In this document: positions 17,389-25,947 of the stretch, in pieces
Position numbering within the stretch: the first letter of the stretch is position 1
How the letters are laid out: the number at the start of each line of letters is the position of its first letter
Source: CAYUVF01 sp964448045
GTDB lineage: Bacteria > Bacteroidota > Rhodothermia > Rhodothermales > Salinibacteraceae
Length of the DNA stretch: 64,000 nt
Assembly: GCA_964448045.1 (NCBI GenBank)
Contig: CAYUVF010000001.1
Location: 62,001-126,000 of the forward strand
Direction: 5' to 3'
Notes under the pieces: generated by a model
Databases searched by the model: none
What the model saw: the letters and a program-made list of their open reading frames with translations, nothing else
What the model was told of the DNA's origin: nothing
Translations under genes and position numbers: made by a program

Positions 17389-19296
17389 TTACGACCGGAA
17401 GGATTTGGCAAGTTCATCCATGGACAGGGTCACCATAGTCGGGTTTCCGCTGGGATCGGCGTACGGCATTTCGCAGTCCATCAGATCGTCCAGCAGCCCA
17501 CGCTGCTCACCGGGTGCAAGCGGCTGGCCGCGGCGGACGGCGTGGCGCTGCGCCAGGGCCAACGCTAATCGTTTCGGCCGCCCATCCACGACCGACCCGG
17601 AGGCTTTGTACTGCTCCAGCACCGCTTCGAGGCTCATCTGATCGCCCTGCTGAAACCCTGCTGGCACGGCGCGAATCGCCACCGTGCGACCGCTCAGCCG
17701 GGCCACATCAAATCCGAGGGCCTCCAAATCGGGCAACAGCTCCTCGAACAACTCCACATCGGAAGGCGACAGGTCGAGCGTTTCGGGAAAGAGCATCTGC
17801 TGCGAATCGGCCTGGCCCTCGTCGAGGTGGTGGAGGGCCCGCTCGTACAGGACGCGAACGTGCGCCGCTCGCTGATCGATCATCCGCAGTCCCTCCTCAG
17901 TCGGAATGAGCAGGTATGTATCGTGGAGCGCCCAGACCGGCCGGCGGCCCTCTTCCATCGTTGCTGTCTGATCGTCGGACGATGTCGACGTCTCCGCACG
18001 ATCCACAGCAGCGGTATCGGGGGCACGGGAGGCATCGGGACCGCCGTAAAGCGCCTCGGCCCAGTCGTTTCGGTCGGACGAGGGCGTCGAGGACGAGGGG
18101 CGCCGTCGCGGGTTCGATGGGCTGCTGTTCTGATCGTCACCGGAGAAGCCCCCAGCACGCGAGCGAGGAGATTGGCCGGAGGAACCGGACGGGGACGCGG
18201 TCTGGTTCCCTGATGATCCTGATGACAGGGTGGCACGGCGGGCATCCGACAGCTGCGGCGTCAGATTGGTCGCCTCAAGTGCATGCCGCGCGGCCTTACG
18301 CACAAACGCATAGACCCCACTCTTGTCGTCGAATTTGACCTCGGCCTTGGTGGGATGGACGTTGACATCCACCCGGCGCGGATCGACCTGAAGGAAGAGC
18401 GCGAAGAACGGGAACGCCCCCTCGGGCAGCAGCTCGTCGTACGCGGTGCGAACGGCGTGGCTCAGATACCGACTCTGGACGGCGCGGCCGTTCACGAACA
18501 GGAACTGTTCTCCGCGGGTCTTCCGGTAATACTCCGGCTGGCTGACGTAGCCCTCAACCGACAGGTAGCTGCTCTCATCATCGACGGGGACGAGCTGCCC
18601 CTCGCGGTCGGTTCCCAGCACATCGATGATGCGCGTTCGGACCCGGTCGAGGAACGAATCGCCTTCTACCGCAGCCAGATCATAAATGGAGTGGCCGTTG
18701 TGGACCAGTTGAAAACCGACGTCCGGATTGGGCAGGGCTTGCTCCTGAAATGTATCCGTGATATGGCGGAACTCGGTGGCCGGGGTCTTCAGAAAATTAC
18801 GCCGTGCCGGGACGTTGAAGAACAGATTGCGAACGGCGATCGAGGTGCCGTTGGGCGCCGCGCAGGGCTCGTTCGCAGTGATTTCGCCTCCCTCCACGTG
18901 CACTCGGATGCCCGCCTCATCTTCGACGCGCTTCGTCTTCAACTCCACCTGGGCCACGGCAGCAATCGATGCTAAAGCCTCGCCGCGGAAGCCGAGCGTC
19001 TGAATCCGCTCCAGATCCTCGACCGCGTTGATCTTGCTCGTGGCGTGCCGCTTGAAGCACCGGGTCGCATCCGAGGGACTCATGCCGCAGCCGTCATCGA
19101 CGACCTGGACGAGCGTGCGTCCTGCCTCCTTCACGATGAGATCGATCTGCTGCGCCCCGGCATCGAGGGCATTCTCGATAAGCTCTTTCGCCACCGAAGC
19201 GGGCCGCTGGACGACCTCACCGGCGGCGATCTTATTCGCCAGCGGCTCGTCCATCACGTAGATGATGCCGTCTGATTCCGTCGGGTTCTCAGCCAC
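17389..19296 (-). CDS. mutL: DNA mismatch repair protein MutL
   Basis: Matchmaker ATPase of mismatch repair. GTG start at 19296. N-terminal GHKL domain: ANKIAAGEVVQRPASVAKELIENALDAGA, DDGCGM, FKRHATSKI and LGFRGEALASI (quoted cores are in the first 115 residues). A low-complexity Ser/Pro linker (about 355-450) leads to the C-terminal dimerisation domain. Endonuclease-type MutL proteins carry DQHAxxExxxE; here the equivalent reads DQRAAHVRVLYE, so the nuclease motif is altered and should be checked. tilS follows immediately. Usual length is 600-650; this one has 635. Confidence 0.96.
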   Translation of the reverse strand: MAENPTESDGIIYVMDEPLANKIAAGEVVQRPASVAKELIENALDAGAQQIDLIVKEAGRTLVQVVDDGCGMSPSDATRCFKRHATSKINAVEDLERIQTLGFRGEALASIAAVAQVELKTKRVEDEAGIRVHVEGGEITANEPCAAPNGTSIAVRNLFFNVPARRNFLKTPATEFRHITDTFQEQALPNPDVGFQLVHNGHSIYDLAAVEGDSFLDRVRTRIIDVLGTDREGQLVPVDDESSYLSVEGYVSQPEYYRKTRGEQFLFVNGRAVQSRYLSHAVRTAYDELLPEGAFPFFALFLQVDPRRVDVNVHPTKAEVKFDDKSGVYAFVRKAARHALEATNLTPQLSDARRATLSSGSSGNQTASPSGSSGQSPRSRAGGFSGDDQNSSPSNPRRRPSSSTPSSDRNDWAEALYGGPDASRAPDTAAVDRAETSTSSDDQTATMEEGRRPVWALHDTYLLIPTEEGLRMIDQRAAHVRVLYERALHHLDEGQADSQQMLFPETLDLSPSDVELFEELLPDLEALGFDVARLSGRTVAIRAVPAGFQQGDQMSLEAVLEQYKASGSVVDGRPKRLALALAQRHAVRRGQPLAPGEQRGLLDDLMDCEMPYADPSGNPTMVTLSMDELAKSFRS

Positions 19297-19345
19297 GATT
19301 CATCTGGTTGGCTAAACGCACTTCAGTGCAAAGGGGCCCAACAAC

Positions 19346-19540
19346 TTACAGCACACTGTAAATGTAGAGCGTCAACAAAAGCAGCCCGACCAAGTACAGC
19401 AGGCTCGTCGGGCTGCGGCGCTGGCTTGTCTTACGCTTCACACGCATCCGGCGCTTCAGGTCTTCGTCTTTGCTGGGATCGTAGTGGCGCGGCTCGTAGT
19501 CGAACTCGCGCGGTTTTCTGCCCGGTTGAAACAGACCCAT
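19346..19540 (-). CDS. Small single-pass membrane protein, unknown
   Basis: A 64-residue protein from ATG 19540; an upstream GTG/ATG would add nine residues of poor quality. It begins MGLFQPGRKPREFDYEPRHY, then a basic charged stretch (KRRMRVKRKTSQRR), and ends with one C-terminal transmembrane helix (SLLYLVGLLLLTLYIYSVL). A tail-anchored topology with the charged part in the cytoplasm follows from the positive-inside rule. I recall similar small proteins in Bacteroidetes next to mutL but cannot name a function. The coding sequence of the helix contains a 10-bp inverted repeat (19381-19390 / 19407-19416). Confidence 0.75.
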   Translation of the reverse strand: MGLFQPGRKPREFDYEPRHYDPSKDEDLKRRMRVKRKTSQRRSPTSLLYLVGLLLLTLYIYSVL

Positions 19541-19617
19541 GGTGTTCGGGGAAAAGTCGCCATCCATCGCGGATGTGAACCGTACCCGGCCTCGGGCGCA
19601 TCGTTCCTCTGCGGCGC

Positions 19618-20439
19618 TCAGCCGATCAGCCCGGCGACGTGGTGTAAATAGAGGTAGATGAGCGGCGCGGCGACGGTCATCGAGTCGAAGCGATCGAAGA
19701 CGCCGCCATGGCCGGGGATGAGCGTGCTGGAATCCTTGACACCGGAGGAGCGCTTCATCGCGCTCTCAGCCAGATCGCCGAGTTGACTGAGGCCGCCTCC
19801 GATCCCTCCCAATACGAGCACATCGACCCACGATAAGGCCGGGAGCAAAACCAGCTTGCCCGCAACGGCGATACCGCCCGCAGCCGTGAGGCCGCCCAGC
19901 GTTCCTTCCCACGTTTTGTTGGGCGAGATCGTGGGCGCCAGCGCTCGTCGACCCAACGCTTTCCCCGTGTAGTAGGCAAAAATATCCGTCGCCCACACAA
20001 GCAGAAACGTGAGCAGGACGAGAAAAAAAGCCTCCGTGGTGCCCACCTCCGGTCCACGCGCTTCCCGCAGGGTGGCGAGGAAGCCGAGCAACCCCGCCGG
20101 AAAGAGTGCCCCAACAATCGTAGCAGAGAGGCCGGGAATGAGCTGCTCGCGCTCAAAGAGAAACGGGCTCAGGACAATCAGTCCAATCCCCCAGACCACC
20201 GCAGCCGATCCGGCCGCAGGCCACAGCGCCACGCTCGTGAGGAGGCCGCCCAAGAGGGCACCGGCCGTCCGCTGAGCGAGGGTGTCTACCGCGCCCGTCA
20301 TCGTGTAAAACTCCTGCTGTGCGGCGAGCGCAACGAGCAAAACGAGCGCGCCGAAGGCCCATCCCCCCAGATAGGCCAATCCCACGGCCAACGGGGCGGC
20401 AATCAGGCTGGTAATGATCCGCTGCGTCGCTTCAGTCAC
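19618..20439 (-). CDS. cdsA: Phosphatidate cytidylyltransferase
   Basis: Makes CDP-diacylglycerol from CTP and phosphatidate, the branch point of phospholipid synthesis. The 273-residue protein (GTG start 20439) has about seven to eight membrane segments. Diagnostic blocks are the SPNKTWEGTLGG motif and the C-terminal signature MKRSSGVKDSSTLIPGHGGVFDRFDS with its metal-binding acidic residues. It sits between a small membrane protein and a DUF2007 gene, all on the minus strand; the CPBP protease gene is further upstream. Confidence 0.96.
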   Translation of the reverse strand: MTEATQRIITSLIAAPLAVGLAYLGGWAFGALVLLVALAAQQEFYTMTGAVDTLAQRTAGALLGGLLTSVALWPAAGSAAVVWGIGLIVLSPFLFEREQLIPGLSATIVGALFPAGLLGFLATLREARGPEVGTTEAFFLVLLTFLLVWATDIFAYYTGKALGRRALAPTISPNKTWEGTLGGLTAAGGIAVAGKLVLLPALSWVDVLVLGGIGGGLSQLGDLAESAMKRSSGVKDSSTLIPGHGGVFDRFDSMTVAAPLIYLYLHHVAGLIG

Positions 20440-20490
20440 CGGAATCGCCTTCCTCCAAGGGCAGACTGTGTTGAAGAGGAGTACGCGGAA

Positions 20491-20865
20491 TTACGCGGCG
20501 CCGGTCTCCGATTCGTCGTCCTGCTCGGAAAACTCGATCTCCTCGTTGCCGGAGTCGAGTTGCGCCTCCTCGCGGGGCGAGTGCGCGTCCTCGGCATCGG
20601 GATCGGCGTTGAGCGCGGCTTCCTCCAGCTCTTCATCACTCAGGATCTCAGCGCGGATCAGGCTGACGGCTTCTTCGGCGCGACCCGGCGGGACGAGCAC
20701 GTAGACTTCGGCCAGATCGCCTACGTTAAGGTTGAAGGCGTGATCACGCTGCGTCAGCACCACAGCGGGGATCCCGCTATCATCCAATCGATCGCGCACG
20801 ATATCGGCTTCATAATCTGTTCCGCTCGTAAAAACAACGGACCAGTCTTCGTAGGAGCGTGCCAT
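20491..20865 (-). CDS. DUF2007 domain protein
   Basis: A 124-residue cytoplasmic protein. Residues about 5-75 match DUF2007, a ferredoxin-like ACT-sized domain: WSVVFTSGTDYEADIVRDRL, then IPAVVLTQRDHAF and YVLVPPGRAEEAVSLI. The C-terminal 45 residues are very acidic (runs of E and D) and probably disordered, in keeping with a salt-adapted proteome. Family function is unknown; it has been suggested to be a small signalling domain. It lies 51 bp upstream of cdsA and 52 bp downstream of the CPBP protease gene, suggesting one transcript. Confidence 0.85.
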   Translation of the reverse strand: MARSYEDWSVVFTSGTDYEADIVRDRLDDSGIPAVVLTQRDHAFNLNVGDLAEVYVLVPPGRAEEAVSLIRAEILSDEELEEAALNADPDAEDAHSPREEAQLDSGNEEIEFSEQDDESETGAA

Positions 20866-20917
20866 AATGGGTACGTCGGCGGTAATACAGAATGGAGTGA
20901 GGAGGCGTGCGGATGAA

Positions 20918-21919
20918 TCAGGGCGAGGAGTCCGGCCTCAGCGTGCGGGCGCGCCTGTGCAACACGGCCACGACGCCCCCGAAGAGCACCATACCGGCGC
21001 CCACAATATACCAGGGAACGTGCATAGTTTCGAGCATCTCGGCGTCCATGTCGGGCTGAGCGGCCAGGTAATTGGCGAGCAGCACCGAAAACGCGTTGTT
21101 AGCGAAATGGACCACCACGGCGGGCCAGAGGCTTCCCGTCCGCCAGACGAGATAGGCGAGGTATACCCCGAGCGCCGTGAGCGGGAGCACCTGGGTGAAA
21201 CGCAAATGATAGATTCCAAAAAGGACGCCCGAAGCGATGATCCCCCCGGCCGCTCCGAGGCCGCGCTCGAACTGGCGCTGGGCGTATCCGCGAAAAAGCA
21301 GCTCCTCACAGATCGCTGGGACAACCGCCAGCATGACCAGGTTGAAGCCCACCCCGAGGCCGCCATCCAGCACCCGCTCGATCAGTTGCATCTGCGTCTG
21401 CTCCATGGCCTCCAGCCAATCGGGCAGGGGAAGCGATTGGTTGATCGCACCGAGCCACTGGACGACGGGCGTGAACGCCACGAGGCCGAGGACCGCTCCC
21501 CCGAGCAGGGCTCCGTCTATCGACCGCACCCGCAGCAGCCGCGCAATCCGACGCGCATGCAACCGCGCCAGCAGGAGCGCGGGAAGGGCCAATCCCAGCA
21601 CCTGCCCGATGCTGTTCCCGATAATCAGCTCGCGGACGTTCTCTTCCACCAGTCGCGTGAACGCTTCCGGCGTACTGAAATCACCCAGCGAAACGCCTTT
21701 GGCCAACAGCAGGGCGATCGTGAAGACCGGGCTGATCACCAGCTGAAACAGGAGAAACGAAACGATGAGTCCCAGCGCCCCGGCCAATACCGCCCGTCCT
21801 CGGCGCTGCGCGGGGGAGGCGACGACGCGCTCGACCGGCCCATCCAGCACGATGCCCCCCTGCACGTCCCACGGGTCGGGGAGCCTCGGGCGCGAAGGGG
21901 AGGCAGCAGTCTCGTCCAT
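20918..21919 (-). CDS. CPBP-family intramembrane metalloprotease
   Basis: A 333-residue multi-pass membrane protein of the CAAX-protease/bacteriocin-processing (Abi) family. The three catalytic motifs are visible: EELLFRGYAQ (EExxxR), FGIYHLRF (FxxxH) and VVHFANNAF (HxxxN). Hydrophobic segments surround them, with an Asp/Gly-rich N-terminal tail in the cytoplasm. Bacterial members are linked to bacteriocin self-immunity, peptide maturation and surface-protein processing; the substrate cannot be predicted. Its start at 21919 opens the minus-strand group running to hpt. Confidence 0.92.
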   Translation of the reverse strand: MDETAASPSRPRLPDPWDVQGGIVLDGPVERVVASPAQRRGRAVLAGALGLIVSFLLFQLVISPVFTIALLLAKGVSLGDFSTPEAFTRLVEENVRELIIGNSIGQVLGLALPALLLARLHARRIARLLRVRSIDGALLGGAVLGLVAFTPVVQWLGAINQSLPLPDWLEAMEQTQMQLIERVLDGGLGVGFNLVMLAVVPAICEELLFRGYAQRQFERGLGAAGGIIASGVLFGIYHLRFTQVLPLTALGVYLAYLVWRTGSLWPAVVVHFANNAFSVLLANYLAAQPDMDAEMLETMHVPWYIVGAGMVLFGGVVAVLHRRARTLRPDSSP

Positions 21920-22424
21920 AGGACAGGCAAGCGATGGATGGAGGATATGGAGCGATGAATGTACAGTGCAGAGCAGGCCGTCGTTTGGGCTTCACTCAAT
22001 CTTTGCATCAAACGAAGAACGCAGCGGCACCCGATGCCGCTTGATGATTTGCCGGCTCCGAATAATCGTAGCACGTCTTCGCAAATGTGGTGCTTTTGGT
22101 AAAATGACTACACCAACATTTGGAAGTCATACCCGACCCCACACGAGGACGGAAGTCCGATTGACGAGCATAGCGAGCTAATCATGAATCCACTATGCCA
22201 TCGTTCAATCTGGTCAATATAGATTTTCTATCAAGTTGGGAATGACCCACCATGATTTTGGTGAAGGGGTATCCGATGCGATCGTACGCACCTTGACGTC
22301 AACTCGGCCTGGAAGTCGGCCGATTCGCACATTCTTCGCCGGAACACCCCCCCCGTAATCGAGCATATACTTGAGGCGGAGTGCAGCAATATCTATTGTC
22401 GAAAGCTCCAGTATTGTACATCAT
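21920..22424. other. Gene-free region between CPBP protease and tRNA-Arg
   Basis: About 505 bp with no convincing gene on either strand. It is more AT-rich than its surroundings, especially 22085-22260, which includes ATAGA-ttt-TCTAT near 22220. Close to the tRNA a possible sigma-70 promoter reads TTGAGG (22371-22376), 17 bp, TATTGT (22394-22399). The rest must include the promoter of the protease gene, which I cannot place. Confidence 0.5.
22371..22399 (+). promoter_or_regulatory. Possible promoter of tRNA-Arg
   Basis: TTGAGG, 17-bp spacer, TATTGT; the -10 ends 25 bp before the first tRNA base. Four of six matches in each hexamer against the general sigma-70 consensus; called from position and spacing only. 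Confidence 0.35.
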
Positions 22425-22498
22425 GCGCTCGTAGCTCAGTTGGATAGAGCGTTGGATTCCGGTTCCAAAGGCCGGGGGTTCGAATCCTCCCGAGCGCA
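22425..22498 (+). tRNA. tRNA-Arg, anticodon CCG
   Basis: A full cloverleaf: acceptor GCGCTCG/CGAGCGC with discriminator A, D-arm GCTC/GAGC, anticodon stem TTGGA/TCCAA enclosing loop TTCCGGT with anticodon CCG (reads CGG, Arg), short variable loop, and T-arm GGGGG/CCTCC with TTCGAAT. The CCA end is not encoded. A terminator follows after 4 bp. Confidence 0.96.
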
Positions 22499-22502
22499 CT
22501 GC

Positions 22503-22538
22503 AAACCCCGCTTTGGTTGACGCCAAGGCGTGGTTTTT
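22503..22538 (+). terminator. Rho-independent terminator after tRNA-Arg
   Basis: Stem 22503-22516 with 22523-22536 (14 positions, one mismatch, one wobble), loop TTGACG, then a T-run to 22538. Located immediately after the tRNA. Confidence 0.85.
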
Positions 22539-22599
22539 GTCGGCCGACTCTGATTTTCGTATTCCCACCCGACGTGTAGCCTCCCACGTACGCTGCGCC

Positions 22600-22824
22600 A
22601 GGCACAGGGGGAAGCGCGGTGAAATCCCGCCCATTTTCGATGCGCCCCCTGCCGCTCTTTCCATTTTTCACAATCGAGACCAATCGGTCCGAAACCTCAG
22701 AAATCGCGGCCTGTAGTTACAGTGCGGCCATTATGGCTGCTTCCACACCTCATGGGTATCAATCTCATGAGGAGTGGTGATCAGGGAAGGTCGGTCGAGA
22801 TGCCCCTCTCGGCCGACCTTTTTT
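22600..22824 (+). ncRNA. Candidate structured small RNA ending in a terminator
   Basis: No protein gene fits here, but several hairpins follow each other on the plus strand: GGC..AGGGGG (22601-22611) with CCCCCTGCC (22645-22653) enclosing an inner GCGG/CCGC hairpin; GCGGCCA-tta-TGGCTGC (22724-22740); CCTCATG (22748-22754) with CATGAGG (22766-22772); and the terminator at 22787-22824. The first part resembles a cobalamin-riboswitch core (GGTGAAATCC) but the conserved P5-P6 region is missing and no gene follows in this direction. The 5' end is not defined. Call is tentative. Confidence 0.35.
22787..22824 (+). terminator. Strong rho-independent terminator
   Basis: Fourteen-bp stem 22787-22800 / 22807-22820 with one G-T pair, loop TGCCCC, T-run to 22824. 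It ends plus-strand transcription before the oppositely oriented TPR gene and is 288 bp downstream of the tRNA, which already has its own terminator; this implies a separate transcript in between. Confidence 0.9.
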
Positions 22825-22866
22825 CATTGAGTTCGGCCTCTTCGCCCGCCCGATTTACCGTGTTAG

Positions 22867-24420
22867 CTACGAATTCCGCAATTGCTCCAGCGCAATCCGA
22901 GCCGTCTGTTCGAGCGACTGCGCATAGTCATAGGGCGGCTCGAATGCGAGGGCGTTCTCGTAAGCCGCAATGGCGTGCTCGGTTTTTCCCTGGTCGCTGT
23001 ACATCTCAGCGATGTAAAGCTGCGCCCACGGCTGCCACTCAGCGCGTGGATCGCCGGGATGATTGACGACATACGTATAGGCGCCGAACGCCTGGTCGTA
23101 ATGCCCCTCGGCCTGATGCACACGCCCGATATAAAAAGCTGCCCTGCTTTTCTGAGCCGCCGTCGCGGTCGGGTCTTGGTGGATCGAGCGCAACTCGGCC
23201 TGGGCGCGATCGTACTGCCCGCTGTGGTACAAATTCTCGGCACGAAGGAGCGCCTGATCCAATGAATCCAGCGGAGCATCGATGCGCTTTTGAGCCCAGC
23301 GCTGCGCATAGCGGTCGCTGTCAAAGTCGCGCTCCGTCTCCACCTCGCGGTAGTACGCAAGAGCCGCCTCCCGGTCGCCGGTCATTTCCAACGCCAGCCC
23401 TAAGCGATAGCGCGTCATCGCCCGGAGCGCCGGCCCCTGGTGCCGCGCCAGGTACTGCCTGAAGCGTGGAATCGCATCGGCGAAAGCATTCTGCACGAAG
23501 AGCGACTCGCCCAGGTAATAGTCCAGATAGTCGATGTAAAAGTATCGCGGATCGTTCTGCTCGATGACGCCGCGCAGTATGCCCTCGGCTGCTGCGGCCT
23601 GACGGTTCGAGTAGAGCGCAAAGCCGTACAGGTGCGCGTAGAGCATACTCTGCGGATGCGACTCGTAGAGGTGCTTTAGCCGCTGCGTCCCGGATTCGAT
23701 CTCTTGATTGAGCACGATATCCGCCAGGGCGAGCAGCAGCGCCGCGGGCTGCTGATTGTAGCGGCTCTCGGTAGCTGCGCGGCGGAGCTCGTCGTACCCC
23801 TGCACAGCCGTCCCCTCAAAGCCAAGCCACTTCAGCAGATCGCGCCAGCCCGCCGGCAGCGAGGCGACAGTCAGGTGCAGGAGCCCCATGCCCAGGTACG
23901 CATCCGCAAACGACGGATGGGCCTCGACCAGGGTATCGAACTGGTTGAAGGCAGATCGGGCAGCCAGCGCAGCCCGAATGTAGCGCCCCAGCTTCCCCGC
24001 GGCCAACACCCGCTGCAGCGTTGACTCGGCCTCCAGTTGATCGCGCCAGACGCCCGCAGGCTGGTTCTCCAAGATCGTCCGCAGCGAATCCGACCGCTCG
24101 AAGAAGGTGCGGAAGTGGGCATCGTCATCGGTGACGACGCCGCGCATCAGCGCTGTCAGCGCCAGATGATGATACGCAGCCGGCCGGCCATCGGAACGAC
24201 GAGCCAGCTGCCGAAAGTGAGCCTCTGCCGGGCGAAGCCGAAAGGCCCAGAGGTCGCTACGCCCCTGCGCCAGCAGGCGCTCGGAGGCCTCCGTCTGAAG
24301 CAGCATGGGCTGCTCATCTCCGGCCGCAGCCGCCCCATCAGCCGACTGCGCCGTCGCGGATCCGCCGAGCACGCTCCCATTCAGGAGCAGCGCCAAAATA
24401 AGAATCCAGGTCCATCGCAT
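22867..24420 (-). CDS. Secreted TPR-repeat protein
   Basis: A 517-residue protein with an N-terminal signal (MRWTWILILALLLNGSVLGG, cleavage probably after SATAQ). The mature chain is alpha-helical with degenerate tetratricopeptide repeats; clear ones are in the last 150 residues (YHSGQYDRAQAELRSIHQDP, AFYIGRVHQAEGHYDQAFG, YIAEMYSDQGKTEHAIAAYENAL). Such proteins act as periplasmic scaffolds. The partner is unknown. It precedes a symporter gene on the complementary order (the symporter lies upstream, 25 bp away), so the two could be co-transcribed. Confidence 0.82.
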   Translation of the reverse strand: MRWTWILILALLLNGSVLGGSATAQSADGAAAAGDEQPMLLQTEASERLLAQGRSDLWAFRLRPAEAHFRQLARRSDGRPAAYHHLALTALMRGVVTDDDAHFRTFFERSDSLRTILENQPAGVWRDQLEAESTLQRVLAAGKLGRYIRAALAARSAFNQFDTLVEAHPSFADAYLGMGLLHLTVASLPAGWRDLLKWLGFEGTAVQGYDELRRAATESRYNQQPAALLLALADIVLNQEIESGTQRLKHLYESHPQSMLYAHLYGFALYSNRQAAAAEGILRGVIEQNDPRYFYIDYLDYYLGESLFVQNAFADAIPRFRQYLARHQGPALRAMTRYRLGLALEMTGDREAALAYYREVETERDFDSDRYAQRWAQKRIDAPLDSLDQALLRAENLYHSGQYDRAQAELRSIHQDPTATAAQKSRAAFYIGRVHQAEGHYDQAFGAYTYVVNHPGDPRAEWQPWAQLYIAEMYSDQGKTEHAIAAYENALAFEPPYDYAQSLEQTARIALEQLRNS

Positions 24421-24444
24421 CCAGCTTCTCCGTTTATGGCGCTC

Positions 24445-25800
24445 CTACCGTGCCGGAGCATCCTGCAAAGCCTCATTGGCCTCAACGTTGGCGATGCCAT
24501 CCTCGGGCGTCACGCTCAGGTCCAGCGCGTTCTCCGTTCCCGCAATGACCGACGCCACCATGGCATCCCCGGTGATGTTGTTCGCGGTGCGGAGCATATC
24601 GAGCGGGCGGTCAACGCCGAGGATCAGTGCAATGCCACCAGCCGGCACCCCGATAGCTTCCAAAATAACGACGAGCATCACGATGCCTGCGCTGGGCACC
24701 GCCGCCGTCCCGATAGATGCGAGTACGGCGGTGAGCACGATGGTGAGCTGCGCACTGAAGCTCAGATCGATGCCGAGCACTTGCGCGATGAAGACAGCCG
24801 CCACCCCCTGATAGAGCGCCGTACCGTCCATGTTGATGGTCGCGCCGAGTGGCAGAACGAACGACGAAATCTCTTCGGAGACGCCCAGATTCTCCTCCGC
24901 GCAGCGCATCGTCACCGGCAGCGTAGCCCCGCTGGACGACGTCGTGAGTGCCACGAGTTGTGCCGTGCGGATCCCGCGAAAGAAATCACCCACCGGCTGC
25001 TTGGTGAAAAGCCGCAGAATGAGCGGATACACGAAAAAGACCATCACCGCCAGGCCAAGCACCACGACAATGCAGTAGTAGCCAAGCGCATAAATAATCT
25101 CCATCACTTGGCCCGGATTATCCCCCGCAATCGAGGTGATGGCATCAGCCAACAGCCCAAAAACACCAATCGGCGCCATCTTCATGATGAGCTCGACGGC
25201 TTTGATGATCAGCGCAAACAAGCCGTCGAAAAAATCCAGCAGTGGCTTCGATTTCTCCTCCGGGATCAGCAGCATGGCAATGCCGAAGAAGATAGCAACA
25301 AAGACCACCTGCAGCATATTGCCGTTGTCGGCAGCCGAGTTGAAGAAGTTGGCCGGCACCATATCGACGATTGGCTGCAGCGGCCCACGATCCTGCGCCT
25401 CGCGGGCGATCTGGGTGCGCTGCTCGATGTCGCCCTGATAGTTTTGCTCGAGCTGAGCCCGCATCTTATCGGGGACGGTCTGGCCCGGTTGCAGCGTGTT
25501 AACCAGCACCAGCCCCACGAGCAGCGCAATCGTGGTCGTCACGATGTAGATCGCCAACGTCTTGCCCCCGATGCGCGAGAGCTTCTTCAGATCGGCCAAG
25601 GAGGCCACCCCGACGATCAACGAGGAGAGCACCAGTGGGACGGCGATGAGCTTCAGGAGATTCAAAAAGATCGTGCCGAAGGGCGCAATCCAGTTCGTCG
25701 TGAACTCGCCCCATCCCTGCGTGGCGGCTATCATGCCGAAAACGAGGCCAAGCAGGAGGCCAATGATGATCTGCCAGTGGAGCTTTTTGTACCAGGGCAT
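24445..25800 (-). CDS. Dicarboxylate/amino acid:cation symporter (SLC1/DAACS family)
   Basis: A 451-residue inner-membrane transporter from ATG 25800. About eight helices and two re-entrant loops are expected. The serine-rich hairpin TTSSSGATLPVTMRCAEEN and the NMDGTALYQG motif (TM7, cation site) identify the GltP/GltPh group, which moves glutamate, aspartate or C4-dicarboxylates with Na+ or H+. A loop insertion around residues 105-140 (rich in Gln/Arg) separates TM3 and TM4. For a halophile, Na+ coupling is likely but not shown. It is followed by the secreted TPR gene. Confidence 0.93.
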   Translation of the reverse strand: MPWYKKLHWQIIIGLLLGLVFGMIAATQGWGEFTTNWIAPFGTIFLNLLKLIAVPLVLSSLIVGVASLADLKKLSRIGGKTLAIYIVTTTIALLVGLVLVNTLQPGQTVPDKMRAQLEQNYQGDIEQRTQIAREAQDRGPLQPIVDMVPANFFNSAADNGNMLQVVFVAIFFGIAMLLIPEEKSKPLLDFFDGLFALIIKAVELIMKMAPIGVFGLLADAITSIAGDNPGQVMEIIYALGYYCIVVVLGLAVMVFFVYPLILRLFTKQPVGDFFRGIRTAQLVALTTSSSGATLPVTMRCAEENLGVSEEISSFVLPLGATINMDGTALYQGVAAVFIAQVLGIDLSFSAQLTIVLTAVLASIGTAAVPSAGIVMLVVILEAIGVPAGGIALILGVDRPLDMLRTANNITGDAMVASVIAGTENALDLSVTPEDGIANVEANEALQDAPAR

Positions 25801-25947
25801 AAGCGTGAGGACCGTCAATAAATCAACTACGAGGAAGCGGGCGCCGGTGGGCGCGCCCGGATAAACTGCTTCACAAGAAAAGCATCAGCGGGTACGCGCA
25901 CAACCGCCGTTGGTTTTGGCAGTGGAGGATGGATCGGCCGAGGCCTT

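Noticed and set aside
22590..22715. Cobalamin riboswitch
   Set aside because: GGTGAAATCC and a partial B12-box-like stretch occur, but the conserved P5-P6 core is missing, the distance between elements is too short, and no gene lies downstream in that direction.
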